Assembly: GCF_022414595.1 (NCBI RefSeq)
Contig: NZ_JADWYO010000017.1
Coordinates: 1 to 64,000 of the forward strand
Direction: 5' to 3'
DNA from: Streptomyces sp. MUM 203J
GTDB taxonomy: Bacteria; Actinomycetota; Actinomycetes; Streptomycetales; Streptomycetaceae
Length of the DNA: 64,000 nucleotides
Under the pieces are notes generated by a model, which saw only the letters and a list, made by a program, of their open reading frames with translations, searched no databases and was not told the origin of the DNA. The first letter of the stretch is position 1, and each line of letters opens with the position of its first letter. A program made the position numbers and the translations under genes. Positions 45,464 to 53,780 of this stretch are shown here, in pieces.

Positions 45464-46624
45464 ATGTCCCTGGACCACCGGCTCTCCGCCGAGCACGAGG
45501 AACTTCGCCGTACCGTCGAGGAGTTCGCGCACGACGTGGTGGCGCCGAAGATCGGCGACTTCTACGAGCGCCACGAGTTCCCGTACGAGATCGTGCGGGA
45601 CATGGGGCGGATGGGCCTGTTCGGCCTGCCCTTCCCCGAGGAGTACGGCGGCATGGGCGGCGACTATCTGGCGCTCGGCATCGCACTGGAGGAGCTGGCG
45701 AGGGTCGACTCGTCGGTGGCGATCACCCTCGAAGCGGCGGTCTCGCTGGGAGCGATGCCGGTCTACCGCTTCGGCACGGAGGAACAGAAGCGGGAGTGGC
45801 TGCCGAGGCTCTGCTCCGGCGAGCTGCTCGGCGCCTTCGGCCTCACCGAACCGGACTGCGGCTCGGACGCGGGCGGGACGCGCACGACGGCGGTGCGGGA
45901 CGGCGACGAGTGGGTGATCAACGGCACGAAGTGCTTCATCACCAACTCGGGCACGGACATCACCGGTCTGGTGACGGTCACGGCGGTGACGGGCCGCAAG
46001 GAGGACGGCCGCCCACTGATCTCCTCGATCATCGTCCCGTCGGGCACCCCGGGCTTCACGGTGGCGGAGCCGTACTCGAAGGTCGGCTGGAACGCCTCGG
46101 ACACGCGTGAGCTGTCCTTCCAGGACGTGCGGGTCCCGGCCGCCAACCTCCTGGGCGAGGAGGGCCGGGGCTACGCCCAGTTCCTCCGCATCCTGGACGA
46201 GGGCCGGATCGCGATCGCGGCGCTCGCGACGGGCCTGGCCCAGGGCTGCGTCGACGAGTCGCTCACCTATGCGAAGGAACGTCACGCCTTCGGGAAGGCC
46301 ATCGGGGAGTTCCAGGCCATCCAGTTCAAGCTGGCCGACATGGAGATGCGCGCCCACATGGCCCGCATCGGCTGGCGCGACGCGGCGTCCCGCCTGGTGA
46401 GCGGCGAACCGTTCAAGAAGGAGGCGGCGGTGGCCAAGCTGTACTCCTCCACGGTGGCCGTCGACAACGCCCGCGAGGCCACCCAGATCCACGGCGGCTA
46501 CGGCTTCATGAACGAGTACCCGGTGGCCCGCATGTGGCGCGACTCCAAGATCCTGGAGATCGGAGAGGGCACCAGCGAGGTCCAGCGCATGCTCATCGCC
46601 CGCGAACTCGGCCTCCCGGCCTGA
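45464..46624 (+). CDS. acdH: Acyl-CoA dehydrogenase of the branched-chain operon
   Basis: The 386-residue product starts at ATG after AAGGAG. The order of motifs is FGLPFPEEYGGMGGD, GLTEPDCGSDAGGTRTTA, NGTKCFITNSGTD, ATQIHGGYGFMNEYP and GEGTSEVQRM. Glu368 in that last loop is the SCAD-type catalytic base, unlike isovaleryl-CoA dehydrogenases, which have a small residue there. It likely acts on isobutyryl-, 2-methylbutyryl- or short-chain CoA esters. It is last in the carboxylase/lyase operon and resembles the acdH described in S. coelicolor, by recollection of gene order. Confidence 0.88.
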   Translation: MSLDHRLSAEHEELRRTVEEFAHDVVAPKIGDFYERHEFPYEIVRDMGRMGLFGLPFPEEYGGMGGDYLALGIALEELARVDSSVAITLEAAVSLGAMPVYRFGTEEQKREWLPRLCSGELLGAFGLTEPDCGSDAGGTRTTAVRDGDEWVINGTKCFITNSGTDITGLVTVTAVTGRKEDGRPLISSIIVPSGTPGFTVAEPYSKVGWNASDTRELSFQDVRVPAANLLGEEGRGYAQFLRILDEGRIAIAALATGLAQGCVDESLTYAKERHAFGKAIGEFQAIQFKLADMEMRAHMARIGWRDAASRLVSGEPFKKEAAVAKLYSSTVAVDNAREATQIHGGYGFMNEYPVARMWRDSKILEIGEGTSEVQRMLIARELGLPA

Positions 46625-46640
46625 CGCGGACGGCCGCCGT

Positions 46641-46687
46641 CGCACCAACCCCTGTGCTCCCGGGCCGGGAGCACAGGGGTTGGTGCG
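46641..46687 (+). terminator. Very strong terminator hairpin of the branched-chain operon
   Basis: A perfect 23-bp stem with a single central G starts with CGCACCAACCCCTGTGCTCC, 16 nt after the dehydrogenase stop. No U tract follows. Stability this high also isolates the iron-regulated genes downstream. Confidence 0.75.
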
Positions 46688-46830
46688 CCGCTGCGGCAGC
46701 GGTGCCGGCGCCACCCGAACGGCGGCGCGGCCCGCGTCTTCCCGGCCGCTCCCGGGGCACGGGACCGGCGGCGCGGCCGGCACGCGGACCGGCTTCCGGG
46801 CCACACGTCCGCTCTCCGGAACTCCGCGGT

Positions 46831-47295
46831 TCAGTGCGCCCCGGCGACAGGGGCCGCCGGCTCCGGCCGGCGCGTGCCTCTGCGTGCGCGCGGCCCGGTG
46901 TACAGCGCCGCGATCAGACAGCCCGAGGCGAGGGCCGCCGGACAGACGACGGTCGGGTTCACCCACGACGGGACGAGGCCGTACCCGGCGTTGCATCTGC
47001 TGTGCAGCGGGAACAGCCTTCGCGACTCCTCCAGGTGCGCCGACCAGAAGTCGTCGTCGAATTCCACGCCGTGCCAGTACTCACACGTCTCCTGCACGTC
47101 GAGCATGGGGGCGAGTGCGCCGTACGCCCAGACGACGGCCCCGGCGGCGGAGGTGGCCGCCATCCCGGTGAGACCCATGGGCCGGGCGAACATCAGACCA
47201 TTGTGCAGCTTCGCGGAGACCACGAGCAGCACGGGGCCGGTCACCCCTATGCCGGTGAACAGGAGGAAGGCGGCCAAGAGGAGGGTGACTTCCAT
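46831..47295 (-). CDS. Small integral membrane protein, unknown
   Basis: The 154-residue product starts at ATG 47295; an upstream TTG is less likely. It has three predicted membrane helices (about 3-24, 38-60 and 115-135), with an extracytoplasmic loop between the second and third that contains acidic and cysteine residues (ETCEYWHGVEFDDDFW, HSRCNAGYG). Two cysteines there may pair. No family is recognised. It is divergent from desE, but the iron box lies closer to desE. Confidence 0.65.
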   Translation of the reverse strand: MEVTLLLAAFLLFTGIGVTGPVLLVVSAKLHNGLMFARPMGLTGMAATSAAGAVVWAYGALAPMLDVQETCEYWHGVEFDDDFWSAHLEESRRLFPLHSRCNAGYGLVPSWVNPTVVCPAALASGCLIAALYTGPRARRGTRRPEPAAPVAGAH

Positions 47296-47357
47296 GCCCC
47301 GGGACCCCAGCGTGATCAACGCCCCTCACCGGTGACCACCGCCCCCCGAACAAGATC

Positions 47358-47376
47358 TGAGGTTAGGCTAACCTAT
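47358..47376 (+). promoter_or_regulatory. Iron box (DmdR1/IdeR operator) of the desE operon
   Basis: AGGTTAG-G-CTAACCT (47360-47374) is a perfect 7-bp inverted repeat within a 19-nt site that matches the IdeR/DmdR1 consensus TTAGGTTAGGCTCACCTAA closely. It lies about 52 nt before the desE start. Fe2+-loaded repressor binding here would switch off desE, the reductase and desB when iron is plentiful. Confidence 0.9.
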
Positions 47377-47427
47377 CTTCAACCTTGCCCAAGGGCCGAA
47401 ATCCGGCCGTACGAAAGCGATCCAGCC

Positions 47428-48477
47428 ATGCCCCGCAGCGCCCGAGACAGCCACCACCTCACCCGTCGCGGTCTTCTCGCCGCCGGCGGCGCCCTCGGTC
47501 TGGGAGCCGCGCTCGCCGCCTGCGGGGGCGGGAGCAGCGGCAAGGACGGCAAGGACGGGGCGGACAAGGGCAACGGCAAGGCCTGGGCGTTCAAGGACGA
47601 CCGCGGGATCACCGTCGAGGCCGGTGCCACGCCCAGGAACATCGTCGCGTTCACCGGCATGGCCGCCGCCCTGCACGACTTCGGCGTGGAGGTGAAGGGC
47701 GTGTTCGGCCCCACCAGGACCGCCGACGGCAAGCCCGACGTCCAGGCCGGCGACCTCGACGTGAACAAGGTCAAGATCCTCGGCAACATCCACGACGAGT
47801 TCAACGTCGAGGAGTACCTGAAGCTGGAGCCCGACGTCCTCATCACCGACATGTGGGAGAAGGACCAGCTCTGGTACGTCCCGGAGAAGTCCAAGGACAA
47901 GATCCTCAAGATCGCGGACACCGTCGCCCTGTGGGCCGCCGACCGCTCCATGCCCCGGGTGATCCAGCGCCATGCCGAGCTGGCCGAGAGCCTCGGTGCC
48001 GACGTCAAGGACAAGAAGGTCACCGACAGCAAGGAGCGGTTCGAGAAGGCCGCGGCCCGGCTGCGCGCCGCCGCCAAGGCCAAGCCCGGGATCCGGGTCC
48101 TCGTCGGCTCCGCCTACCAGGGCGCCGACGTCTTCTACGTCTCCGCCCCGGGCCGCCCCGCCGACACGCTCTACTTCAAGGAGCTGGGCGTCAACCTGGT
48201 CGAGCCCGACAAGGTGGACGCCTCCGGCTGGTACGAGCTGCTGAGCTGGGAGAACGTCGACAAGTACAAGGCCGACATCATCATGATGGACAACCGCACC
48301 TCGGCCGTCCCGCCCAAGGAACTGCTGGACACCAAGCCCACCTGGGGCCGCCTGCCCGCCGTCAGGGCCGGCCAGGTCATCCCGCGCGTCACCGAGCCCA
48401 TCTACTCGTACGACAAGTGCGCCCCGATCCTGGAGTCCCTGGCGGAGGCGCTGGAGAAGGCCGAGAAGGTGGCCTGA
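47428..48477 (+). CDS. desE: Ferrioxamine-binding lipoprotein (ABC siderophore receptor)
   Basis: The 349-residue product has a Tat-type lipoprotein signal: twin Arg in HLTRRGLLAAGG and lipobox LAAC. A class III periplasmic-binding fold follows with KVKILGNIHDEFNVEEYLKLEPDVLI, the helical backbone, and TWGRLPAVRAGQV near the C-terminus. It should bind ferrioxamine-type chelates outside the membrane and hand them to an ABC permease not encoded in this window. It follows an iron box and begins a three-gene operon. Identification as DesE rests on family features and gene order. Confidence 0.85.
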   Translation: MPRSARDSHHLTRRGLLAAGGALGLGAALAACGGGSSGKDGKDGADKGNGKAWAFKDDRGITVEAGATPRNIVAFTGMAAALHDFGVEVKGVFGPTRTADGKPDVQAGDLDVNKVKILGNIHDEFNVEEYLKLEPDVLITDMWEKDQLWYVPEKSKDKILKIADTVALWAADRSMPRVIQRHAELAESLGADVKDKKVTDSKERFEKAAARLRAAAKAKPGIRVLVGSAYQGADVFYVSAPGRPADTLYFKELGVNLVEPDKVDASGWYELLSWENVDKYKADIIMMDNRTSAVPPKELLDTKPTWGRLPAVRAGQVIPRVTEPIYSYDKCAPILESLAEALEKAEKVA

Positions 48478-48482
48478 CCTCC

Positions 48483-49334
48483 ATGGCCTCCCTCCCGTTC
48501 CGCTTCTTCCCCCTCCGGGTCGTGCGGACCCGGAGGCTCGGCCCCTCGCTGGTCCGGGTCACTCTCGGCGGCACCGGCGACGAGGACCTGAGCGGCTTCG
48601 TGTCCGGCGGCTACGACCAGAGCCTGTCGCTGTTCCTGCCGCACCCCGGGCAGCCGGAGCCCGTGCTGCCGCCCCTCGACGGCGACGACCTGCACGGGGT
48701 GCTGGGCGCCTGGCGGGCCATGCCGGACGGCGTCCGGGCGGTGATGCGCTCGTACACCGTGCGGGAGCAGCGCCGCGACCCGGCCGAGCTGGACGTCGAC
48801 TTCGCCGTCCACGAGGACGGCGGGCCCGCCTGCCGCTGGGCGCTGCGGGCTGCGGAGGGCGACCGGATCACGGTGCTCGGCCCGGCCGTGGCCGACAACA
48901 CGGGCGTGCGCTTCCGGCTCCCGGACGACGCCGACGAGCTGCTGCTCTGGGCCGACGAGACGGCGCTGCCCGCCGCCTCGGCCATCCTGGAGCGGCTGCC
49001 CGCCGGGCTGCGTGCCCAGGTCTGGCTGGAGGTCCCGCAGGCGGGCGACCGGCTGGAGGCACACACCGCCGCCGACGCGTCGATCACCTGGCTCGTACGG
49101 GACGGGCACACCCCGCCCGCCGTGGACGCCGTCCGCGCGGCGGAGGTCACCGGCTCGGCGCCCTATGTGTGGATCGCCGGCGAGTCGGGCACGGTCAAGA
49201 CGCTGCGGCGGCACTTCGTGAACGAACGCGGGCTGGACCGCCGCCGGGTGACGTTCACCGGGTACTGGCGCAGGGGCCTGAGCGAGGACGCCCTGCGCGA
49301 GGCCCCGGCGAGCGGGAACGAGAACGGGACCTAG
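48483..49334 (+). CDS. desF: Siderophore-interacting protein (ferric-siderophore reductase)
   Basis: The 283-residue FAD-binding SIP-family protein has RSYTVREQRRDP (the flavin loop), WALRAAEGDRITVLGPA, the NAD(P)H-side LLLWADETALPAASAILE and the C-terminal YVWIAGESGTVKTLRRHF and TGYWRRG. It reduces Fe(III)-siderophore after uptake to release Fe(II). It starts 5 nt after desE, and desB follows after 24 nt. In S. coelicolor the corresponding gene (SCO2781, from memory) is followed by desA, which is missing here. Confidence 0.85.
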   Translation: MASLPFRFFPLRVVRTRRLGPSLVRVTLGGTGDEDLSGFVSGGYDQSLSLFLPHPGQPEPVLPPLDGDDLHGVLGAWRAMPDGVRAVMRSYTVREQRRDPAELDVDFAVHEDGGPACRWALRAAEGDRITVLGPAVADNTGVRFRLPDDADELLLWADETALPAASAILERLPAGLRAQVWLEVPQAGDRLEAHTAADASITWLVRDGHTPPAVDAVRAAEVTGSAPYVWIAGESGTVKTLRRHFVNERGLDRRRVTFTGYWRRGLSEDALREAPASGNENGT

Positions 49335-49358
49335 GACGGCCGTCACCGGGAGGGCACG

Positions 49359-50639
49359 TTGTCCACGCCTCAAGACCTCGACCTGATCGGTATCGGGCTG
49401 GGCCCCTTCAACCTGGGCCTGGCCTGCCTCGTCGAGCCGGTCGGGGAACTCGACGCGCTCTTCCTGGACGCCAAGCCGGACTTCGAGTGGCACTCCGGCA
49501 TGTTCCTGGAGGGCGCGCACCTCCAGACGCCGTTCATGTCGGACCTGGTGACCCTGGCCGACCCGACCTCCCCGTACTCCTTCCTGAACTACCTGAAGCA
49601 GAAGGGGCGGCTGTACTCCTTCTACATCCGCGAGAACTTCTATCCGCTGCGCGCCGAGTACGAGGACTACTGCCGGTGGGCGGCGGCGCAGCTCGGCAGC
49701 GTCCGCTTCGGCACGACGGTGACCCGGGTCGGGTACGACTCCGCGGCCGAGGTGTACGAGGTCGGCACGGCCTGCGGCGAGACCTTGCGGGCACGGCACC
49801 TCGTCCTGGGCACCGGCACCCCGCCGTACGTCCCGGAGCCCTGCCGGGGGCTGGGCGGCGACCTCGTCCACACGTCCGGCTACCTGCCGAACCGGGACGC
49901 CCTGAAGGCGAAGGGCTCCGTCACGATCGTCGGCAGCGGGCAGAGCGCCGCCGAGATCTACCACGACCTGCTGTCCGCGATCGACGTCCACGGCTACCGG
50001 CTGAACTGGGTCACCCGCTCCCCGCGCTTCTTCCCGCTGGAGTACACCAAGCTCACCCTGGAGATGACCTCCCCGGAGTACGTCGACTACTTCCACGCCC
50101 TGCCCGAGGAAACCCGCTACCGGCTGGAGGCCGGACAGAAGGGCCTGTTCAAGGGCATCAACGGGGATCTGATCGACGCGATCTTCGACCTGCTCTACCA
50201 GAAGAGCGTCGAGACCGGCGGGCCGGTGCCGACCCGCCTGCTCACCAACTCGACGCTTGACTCCGCCTCCTACGACTCCGTGAGCGGTACCTACACGCTG
50301 GGGCTGCGCCAGGACGAACAGGGCAAGGACTTCGAGCTGCGCACCGAGGGCCTGGTCCTGGCCACCGGCTACCGGTACCGGGTGCCGGACTTCCTGGAGC
50401 CGGTGCGCGACCGCATCCGGTGGGACGGGCACGGGCGCTTCGACGTCGCCCGGAACTACTCGATCGACACGACGGGCCGGGGGATCTTCCTGCAGAACGC
50501 CGGGACGCACACCCACTCGATCACCTCGCCCGACCTGGGCATGGGGGCGTACCGCAACGCCTGCATCATCCGGGAGCTGCTGGGGACCGCGTACTACCCG
50601 GTGGAGAAGTCGATCGCCTTCCAGGACTTCTCGGTGTGA
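49359..50639 (+). CDS. desB: DesB-type amine N-hydroxylase (cadaverine/lysine N-monooxygenase family)
   Basis: The 426-residue product starts at TTG with GGGAGGG about 5 nt upstream. It shows the FAD motif [40 protein letters not shown], the NADPH motif VGSGQSAAE and the closing [11 protein letters not shown]. The sequence is complete and no key residue is missing. DesB oxidises cadaverine to N-hydroxycadaverine for desferrioxamine. The decarboxylase desA and the acyltransferase and synthetase genes desC and desD, which normally flank it, are absent. Confidence 0.88.
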   Translation: MSTPQDLDLIGIGLGPFNLGLACLVEPVGELDALFLDAKPDFEWHSGMFLEGAHLQTPFMSDLVTLADPTSPYSFLNYLKQKGRLYSFYIRENFYPLRAEYEDYCRWAAAQLGSVRFGTTVTRVGYDSAAEVYEVGTACGETLRARHLVLGTGTPPYVPEPCRGLGGDLVHTSGYLPNRDALKAKGSVTIVGSGQSAAEIYHDLLSAIDVHGYRLNWVTRSPRFFPLEYTKLTLEMTSPEYVDYFHALPEETRYRLEAGQKGLFKGINGDLIDAIFDLLYQKSVETGGPVPTRLLTNSTLDSASYDSVSGTYTLGLRQDEQGKDFELRTEGLVLATGYRYRVPDFLEPVRDRIRWDGHGRFDVARNYSIDTTGRGIFLQNAGTHTHSITSPDLGMGAYRNACIIRELLGTAYYPVEKSIAFQDFSV

Positions 50640-50664
50640 CCTCAGCCCGTGATCTTGTGGGTCC

Positions 50665-50717
50665 CTGCCCGCAATCGGGCAGATTTCTTGCGCGGAGCGC
50701 CGCTCACCCCTCAATAT
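50665..50717 (+). promoter_or_regulatory. Stem-loop and leaderless promoter before the small glmS-proximal gene
   Basis: CTGCCCG-CAAT-CGGGCAG (50665-50682) is a perfect 7-bp stem that may end the desB transcript or act as an operator. It is followed by TTGCGC (50688-50693) and CAATAT (50712-50717) with an 18-nt spacer. Transcription would start at or next to GTG 50724, so the message would be leaderless. Confidence 0.5.
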
Positions 50718-50723
50718 CTACAG

Positions 50724-50999
50724 GTGCTCGAACGCCGCCCGTCGCATGACGACCTCATCGACCACCTGGTGCGCAGCACCGCGCTCCGGCGCGGTGAGGC
50801 CGCCCGGGTGGTGCTCGACGTGCTGGCGTACTTCGACGAGACGACCGAGGAGTTCGTCCGCCGCCGCCACCGCGAGCTGAAGGCGGCGGGGGCCGTGAAC
50901 GCCGAGATCTTCGAGCGGATCGCGGCCGAGCTGCCGCACCGCGCCGTCGCGGCGCCGGAGCTCTCGCTCCGCCAGCTGCGACGGATGGTCTACGGCTGA
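50724..50999 (+). CDS. Small helical protein upstream of glmS
   Basis: The product has 91 residues from GTG 50724. An earlier in-frame GTG at 50649 would place the promoter inside the gene and has no ribosome site. The sequence is helical and charged (SHDDLIDHLVRSTALRRGEAARVVLDVLAYFDETTEEFVRRRH), ending LSLRQLRRMVYG. No known domain. It lies 55 nt before glmS and is probably co-transcribed with it, as a possible regulator or partner. Confidence 0.65.
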   Translation: MLERRPSHDDLIDHLVRSTALRRGEAARVVLDVLAYFDETTEEFVRRRHRELKAAGAVNAEIFERIAAELPHRAVAAPELSLRQLRRMVYG

Positions 51000-51054
51000 C
51001 AGCGTCGGGAACCACACGGGCACACTCGGCAAACCAGGAGGGGTTCACAACTCT

Positions 51055-52872
51055 ATGTGCGGAATCGTCGGTTATATCGGTAAGCGTGATGTCGCGCCGC
51101 TGCTGCTGGAGGGCCTCCAGCGGCTGGAGTACCGCGGATACGACTCCGCGGGTGTCGTGATCACCAGCCCGAAGTCCGCCGGGCTGAAGATGGTCAAGGC
51201 CAAGGGCCGGGTCCGGGACCTGGAGGCCCGGATCCCCAAGCGCTTCACCGGCACCACCGGCATCGCCCACACCCGCTGGGCCACGCACGGCGCCCCCAGC
51301 GACGAGAACGCGCACCCCCACCTGTCGGAGGACGGCAGGGTCGCCGTCGTCCACAACGGCATCATCGACAACGCCACCGAGCTGCGCGCCAAGCTGGAGG
51401 CCGACGGGGTCGCCTTCGCCTCCGAGACCGACACCGAGGTCCTCACCCACCTGATCGCCCGCTCCCAGGCGGACACCCTGGAGGAGAAGGTCCGCCAGGC
51501 GGTGAAGCTGGTCGAGGGCACCTACGGCATCGCCGTCATGCACGCCGACTTCACCGACCGGATCGTGGTCGCCCGCAACGGCTCGCCGGTCGTGCTCGGC
51601 ATCGGCGAGAAGGAGATGTTCGTCGCCTCCGACGTCGCCGCGCTGGTCGCCCACACCCGGCAGGTCGTCACGCTCGACGACGGCGAGATGGCCACCCTCA
51701 AGGCCGACGACTTCCGCACGTACACCACCGAGGGCTCGACCACGACCGCGACGCCGACCACCGTGGAGTGGGAGGCCGAGTCGTACGACATGGGCGGCCA
51801 CGACACGTACATGCACAAGGAGATCACCGAGCAGGTCGACGCCGTGGACCGCGTGCTGCGCGGCCGGATCGACGACCGGTTCTCCACCGTGCACCTGGGC
51901 GGGCTGAACCTGGACGCCCGCGAGGCGCGCGGCATCCGCCGGGTGAAGATCCTCGGCTGCGGCACCTCGTACCACGCGGGTCTGATCGGCGCCGGGCTGA
52001 TCGAGTCGCTGGCCCGGATCCCCGCCGACTCCGAGCCGGCCTCCGAGTTCCGCTACCGCAACCCGGTCGTGGACCCCGACACCCTGTACATCGCCGTCTC
52101 GCAGTCCGGTGAGACGTACGACGTGCTCGCCGCCGTGCAGGAGCTGAAGCGCAAGGGCGCGCGGGTGCTGGGCGTGGTGAACGTGGTCGGCTCGGCCATC
52201 GCCCGGGAGACCGACGGCGGTGTGTACGTGCACGCCGGGCCCGAGGTGTGCGTGGTGTCCACCAAGTGCTTCACCAACACGGTCGTGGCCTTCGCGCTGC
52301 TGGCGCTGCACCTGGGCCGGATCCGGGACCTGTCGGTGGCCGAGGGCCGGCGGATCATCGAGGGCCTGCGCAGGCTGCCGGAGCAGATCGCGGAGATCCT
52401 GCGGTCCGAGGCCGAGATCGAGAAGCTGGCGCACGAGTACGCCGAGGCCAGGTCGATGATGTTCATCGGCCGGGTGCGCGGCTACCCGGTGGCGCTGGAG
52501 GCCTCCCTGAAGCTCAAGGAGATCTCGTACATCCACGCCGAGGCGTACCCGGCGTCCGAGCTGAAGCACGGCCCGCTGGCACTGATCGAGCCGGCCATGC
52601 CGACCGTCGCGATCGTGCCGGACGACGAACTGCTGGAGAAGAACCGGGCCGCACTGGAGGAGATCAAGGCCCGCAGCGGCCGGATCCTGGCGGTCGCCCA
52701 CCAGGAGCAGGAGAAGGCCGACCACACGATCGTCGTGCCGAAGAACGAGGACGAGCTCGACCCGATCCTCATGGGCATCCCGCTCCAGCTGTTCGCGTAC
52801 CACACCGCCCTGGCGCTGGGCCGGGACATCGACAAGCCGCGGAACCTGGCGAAGTCCGTGACGGTGGAGTAG
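51055..52872 (+). CDS. glmS: Glutamine-fructose-6-phosphate aminotransferase
   Basis: The 605-residue product has the nucleophile Cys2 in MCGIVGYIGKRDVAPLLLEG and glutamine-binding HTRWATHGAPSDENAHP and HNGIIDN elements. Two SIS isomerase domains follow (ILGCGTSYHAGL, SQSGETYDVLAA, SLKLKEISYIHAEAYPASELKHGP). It makes glucosamine-6-P for cell wall and exopolymer synthesis. AGGAGGGG precedes the ATG. A terminator shared with the convergent gene follows. Streptomycetes often have two glmS copies; this looks like the one next to the des locus. Confidence 0.95.
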   Translation: MCGIVGYIGKRDVAPLLLEGLQRLEYRGYDSAGVVITSPKSAGLKMVKAKGRVRDLEARIPKRFTGTTGIAHTRWATHGAPSDENAHPHLSEDGRVAVVHNGIIDNATELRAKLEADGVAFASETDTEVLTHLIARSQADTLEEKVRQAVKLVEGTYGIAVMHADFTDRIVVARNGSPVVLGIGEKEMFVASDVAALVAHTRQVVTLDDGEMATLKADDFRTYTTEGSTTTATPTTVEWEAESYDMGGHDTYMHKEITEQVDAVDRVLRGRIDDRFSTVHLGGLNLDAREARGIRRVKILGCGTSYHAGLIGAGLIESLARIPADSEPASEFRYRNPVVDPDTLYIAVSQSGETYDVLAAVQELKRKGARVLGVVNVVGSAIARETDGGVYVHAGPEVCVVSTKCFTNTVVAFALLALHLGRIRDLSVAEGRRIIEGLRRLPEQIAEILRSEAEIEKLAHEYAEARSMMFIGRVRGYPVALEASLKLKEISYIHAEAYPASELKHGPLALIEPAMPTVAIVPDDELLEKNRAALEEIKARSGRILAVAHQEQEKADHTIVVPKNEDELDPILMGIPLQLFAYHTALALGRDIDKPRNLAKSVTVE

Positions 52873-52883
52873 GCACCTGTGAG

Positions 52884-52915
52884 GCGGGGGCCCGGCCGGA
52901 AGGCCGGGCCCCCGC
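52884..52915. terminator. Bidirectional terminator hairpin
   Basis: GCGGGGGCCCGGCC and GGCCGGGCCCCCGC form a perfect 14-bp stem with GGAA loop, 11 nt after the glmS stop and 5 nt before the stop of the convergent repeat-protein gene. Confidence 0.75.
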
Positions 52916-52920
52916 CCTTC

Positions 52921-53517
52921 TCAGTACTGGCGCAGCCGGTACTGGGTGCTGGTGCCCGAGGTGGAGCAGCCCAGGGTGCTCCGCGTGCCGGTGTAGGTGA
53001 ATCCGGTCGGGACGGTGCAGGCCCACAGGCCGGTCTTCGGGGTGGCCAGCTTGTACTGGACGGCGGTACCGCTCGTGGAGCAGCCCAGGGTGCGCCGCAC
53101 AGCGGTGTGGGTGAAGCCCTCCTTCGGCGCCGGACGGCACGCCCAGAGGCCGTCGGCAGGCCGGCGCAGCTGGTACTGGGCGGCGGTGCCGCTCCTGGAG
53201 CAGCCGAGGGTGGAGCGGACGGCGGTGTGCGTGAAACCGGGTGCCGTTCTGCACGCCCACAGCCCGTCGGCGGGCGGCTGGACGTAGTACTGGGAGCTGA
53301 TGCCGCTCGTGGAGCAGCCGAGAGTGGAGCGGACCGAGGTGAAGACGTAGCCGGGCGGGACGGTGCAGGACCAGAAACCGGCGGAGGCGGACGTCGTGCC
53401 GGTTCCGGCCGTGGGTGCGCTCTCCGCGGCGGTGGCGGTCGGGGCGAGGGCGGTGGCCGTCGTCAGAACGGCGGCACCGGCGCCGAGCAGCAGGGCGCGC
53501 AGCTTCGATCGCAGCAT
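52921..53517 (-). CDS. Secreted protein built of four ~37-residue Cys repeats
   Basis: The 198-residue product has a signal peptide (LLLGAGAAVLTTATAL, cleavage near ATAA). The mature part contains four tandem copies of a unit of the form (F/L)W(S/A)C-x2(P/A)-x(0-3)-GF-xx-T-xxR-(S/R)TLGCS-xSG-xxxQY. Each has two cysteines that probably pair within the repeat. No standard domain name fits. The regular aromatic/glycine spacing suggests a small beta-rich module for binding a surface polymer or carbohydrate. A terminator follows. Confidence 0.8.
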   Translation of the reverse strand: MLRSKLRALLLGAGAAVLTTATALAPTATAAESAPTAGTGTTSASAGFWSCTVPPGYVFTSVRSTLGCSTSGISSQYYVQPPADGLWACRTAPGFTHTAVRSTLGCSRSGTAAQYQLRRPADGLWACRPAPKEGFTHTAVRRTLGCSTSGTAVQYKLATPKTGLWACTVPTGFTYTGTRSTLGCSTSGTSTQYRLRQY

Positions 53518-53780
53518 GGGTGGGGCACTCCTCTGGTTGGTCGTCCTTCAGGCGTCGGGCAGAACCAACGGGTGGGGGGCCGGCCGGAGGTCTGACCCGT
53601 GCCCCGGCCGCCGCAGAGCGCGTGCCGCATGCTCGCAGCGGCCGGGGACACCGGCAAGTGCCCCGGACCACCCGGGCGCCTGATCCGGCCAACCGCCGCC
53701 GGGGCCGGTCCCGCGGATCATGTGCGCGGAACCGACCCGTACGGCCACGACGGTGACCGCGACGTGGAGGACATGCCTCG

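Noticed and set aside
43395-45686. A 763-codon minus-strand frame opposite carboxylase alpha and HMG-CoA lyase
   Set aside because: Shadow of two strongly supported genes; composition and lack of motifs show it is not coding.
49335-49358. Possible remnant of desA between the reductase and desB
   Set aside because: The gap is only 24 nt, so nothing of the decarboxylase gene remains.
50649-50723. GTG 50649 as start of the small gene before glmS
   Set aside because: No ribosome site; the extension would include the hairpin and the -35/-10 elements, and the residues are unlike the rest of the protein.
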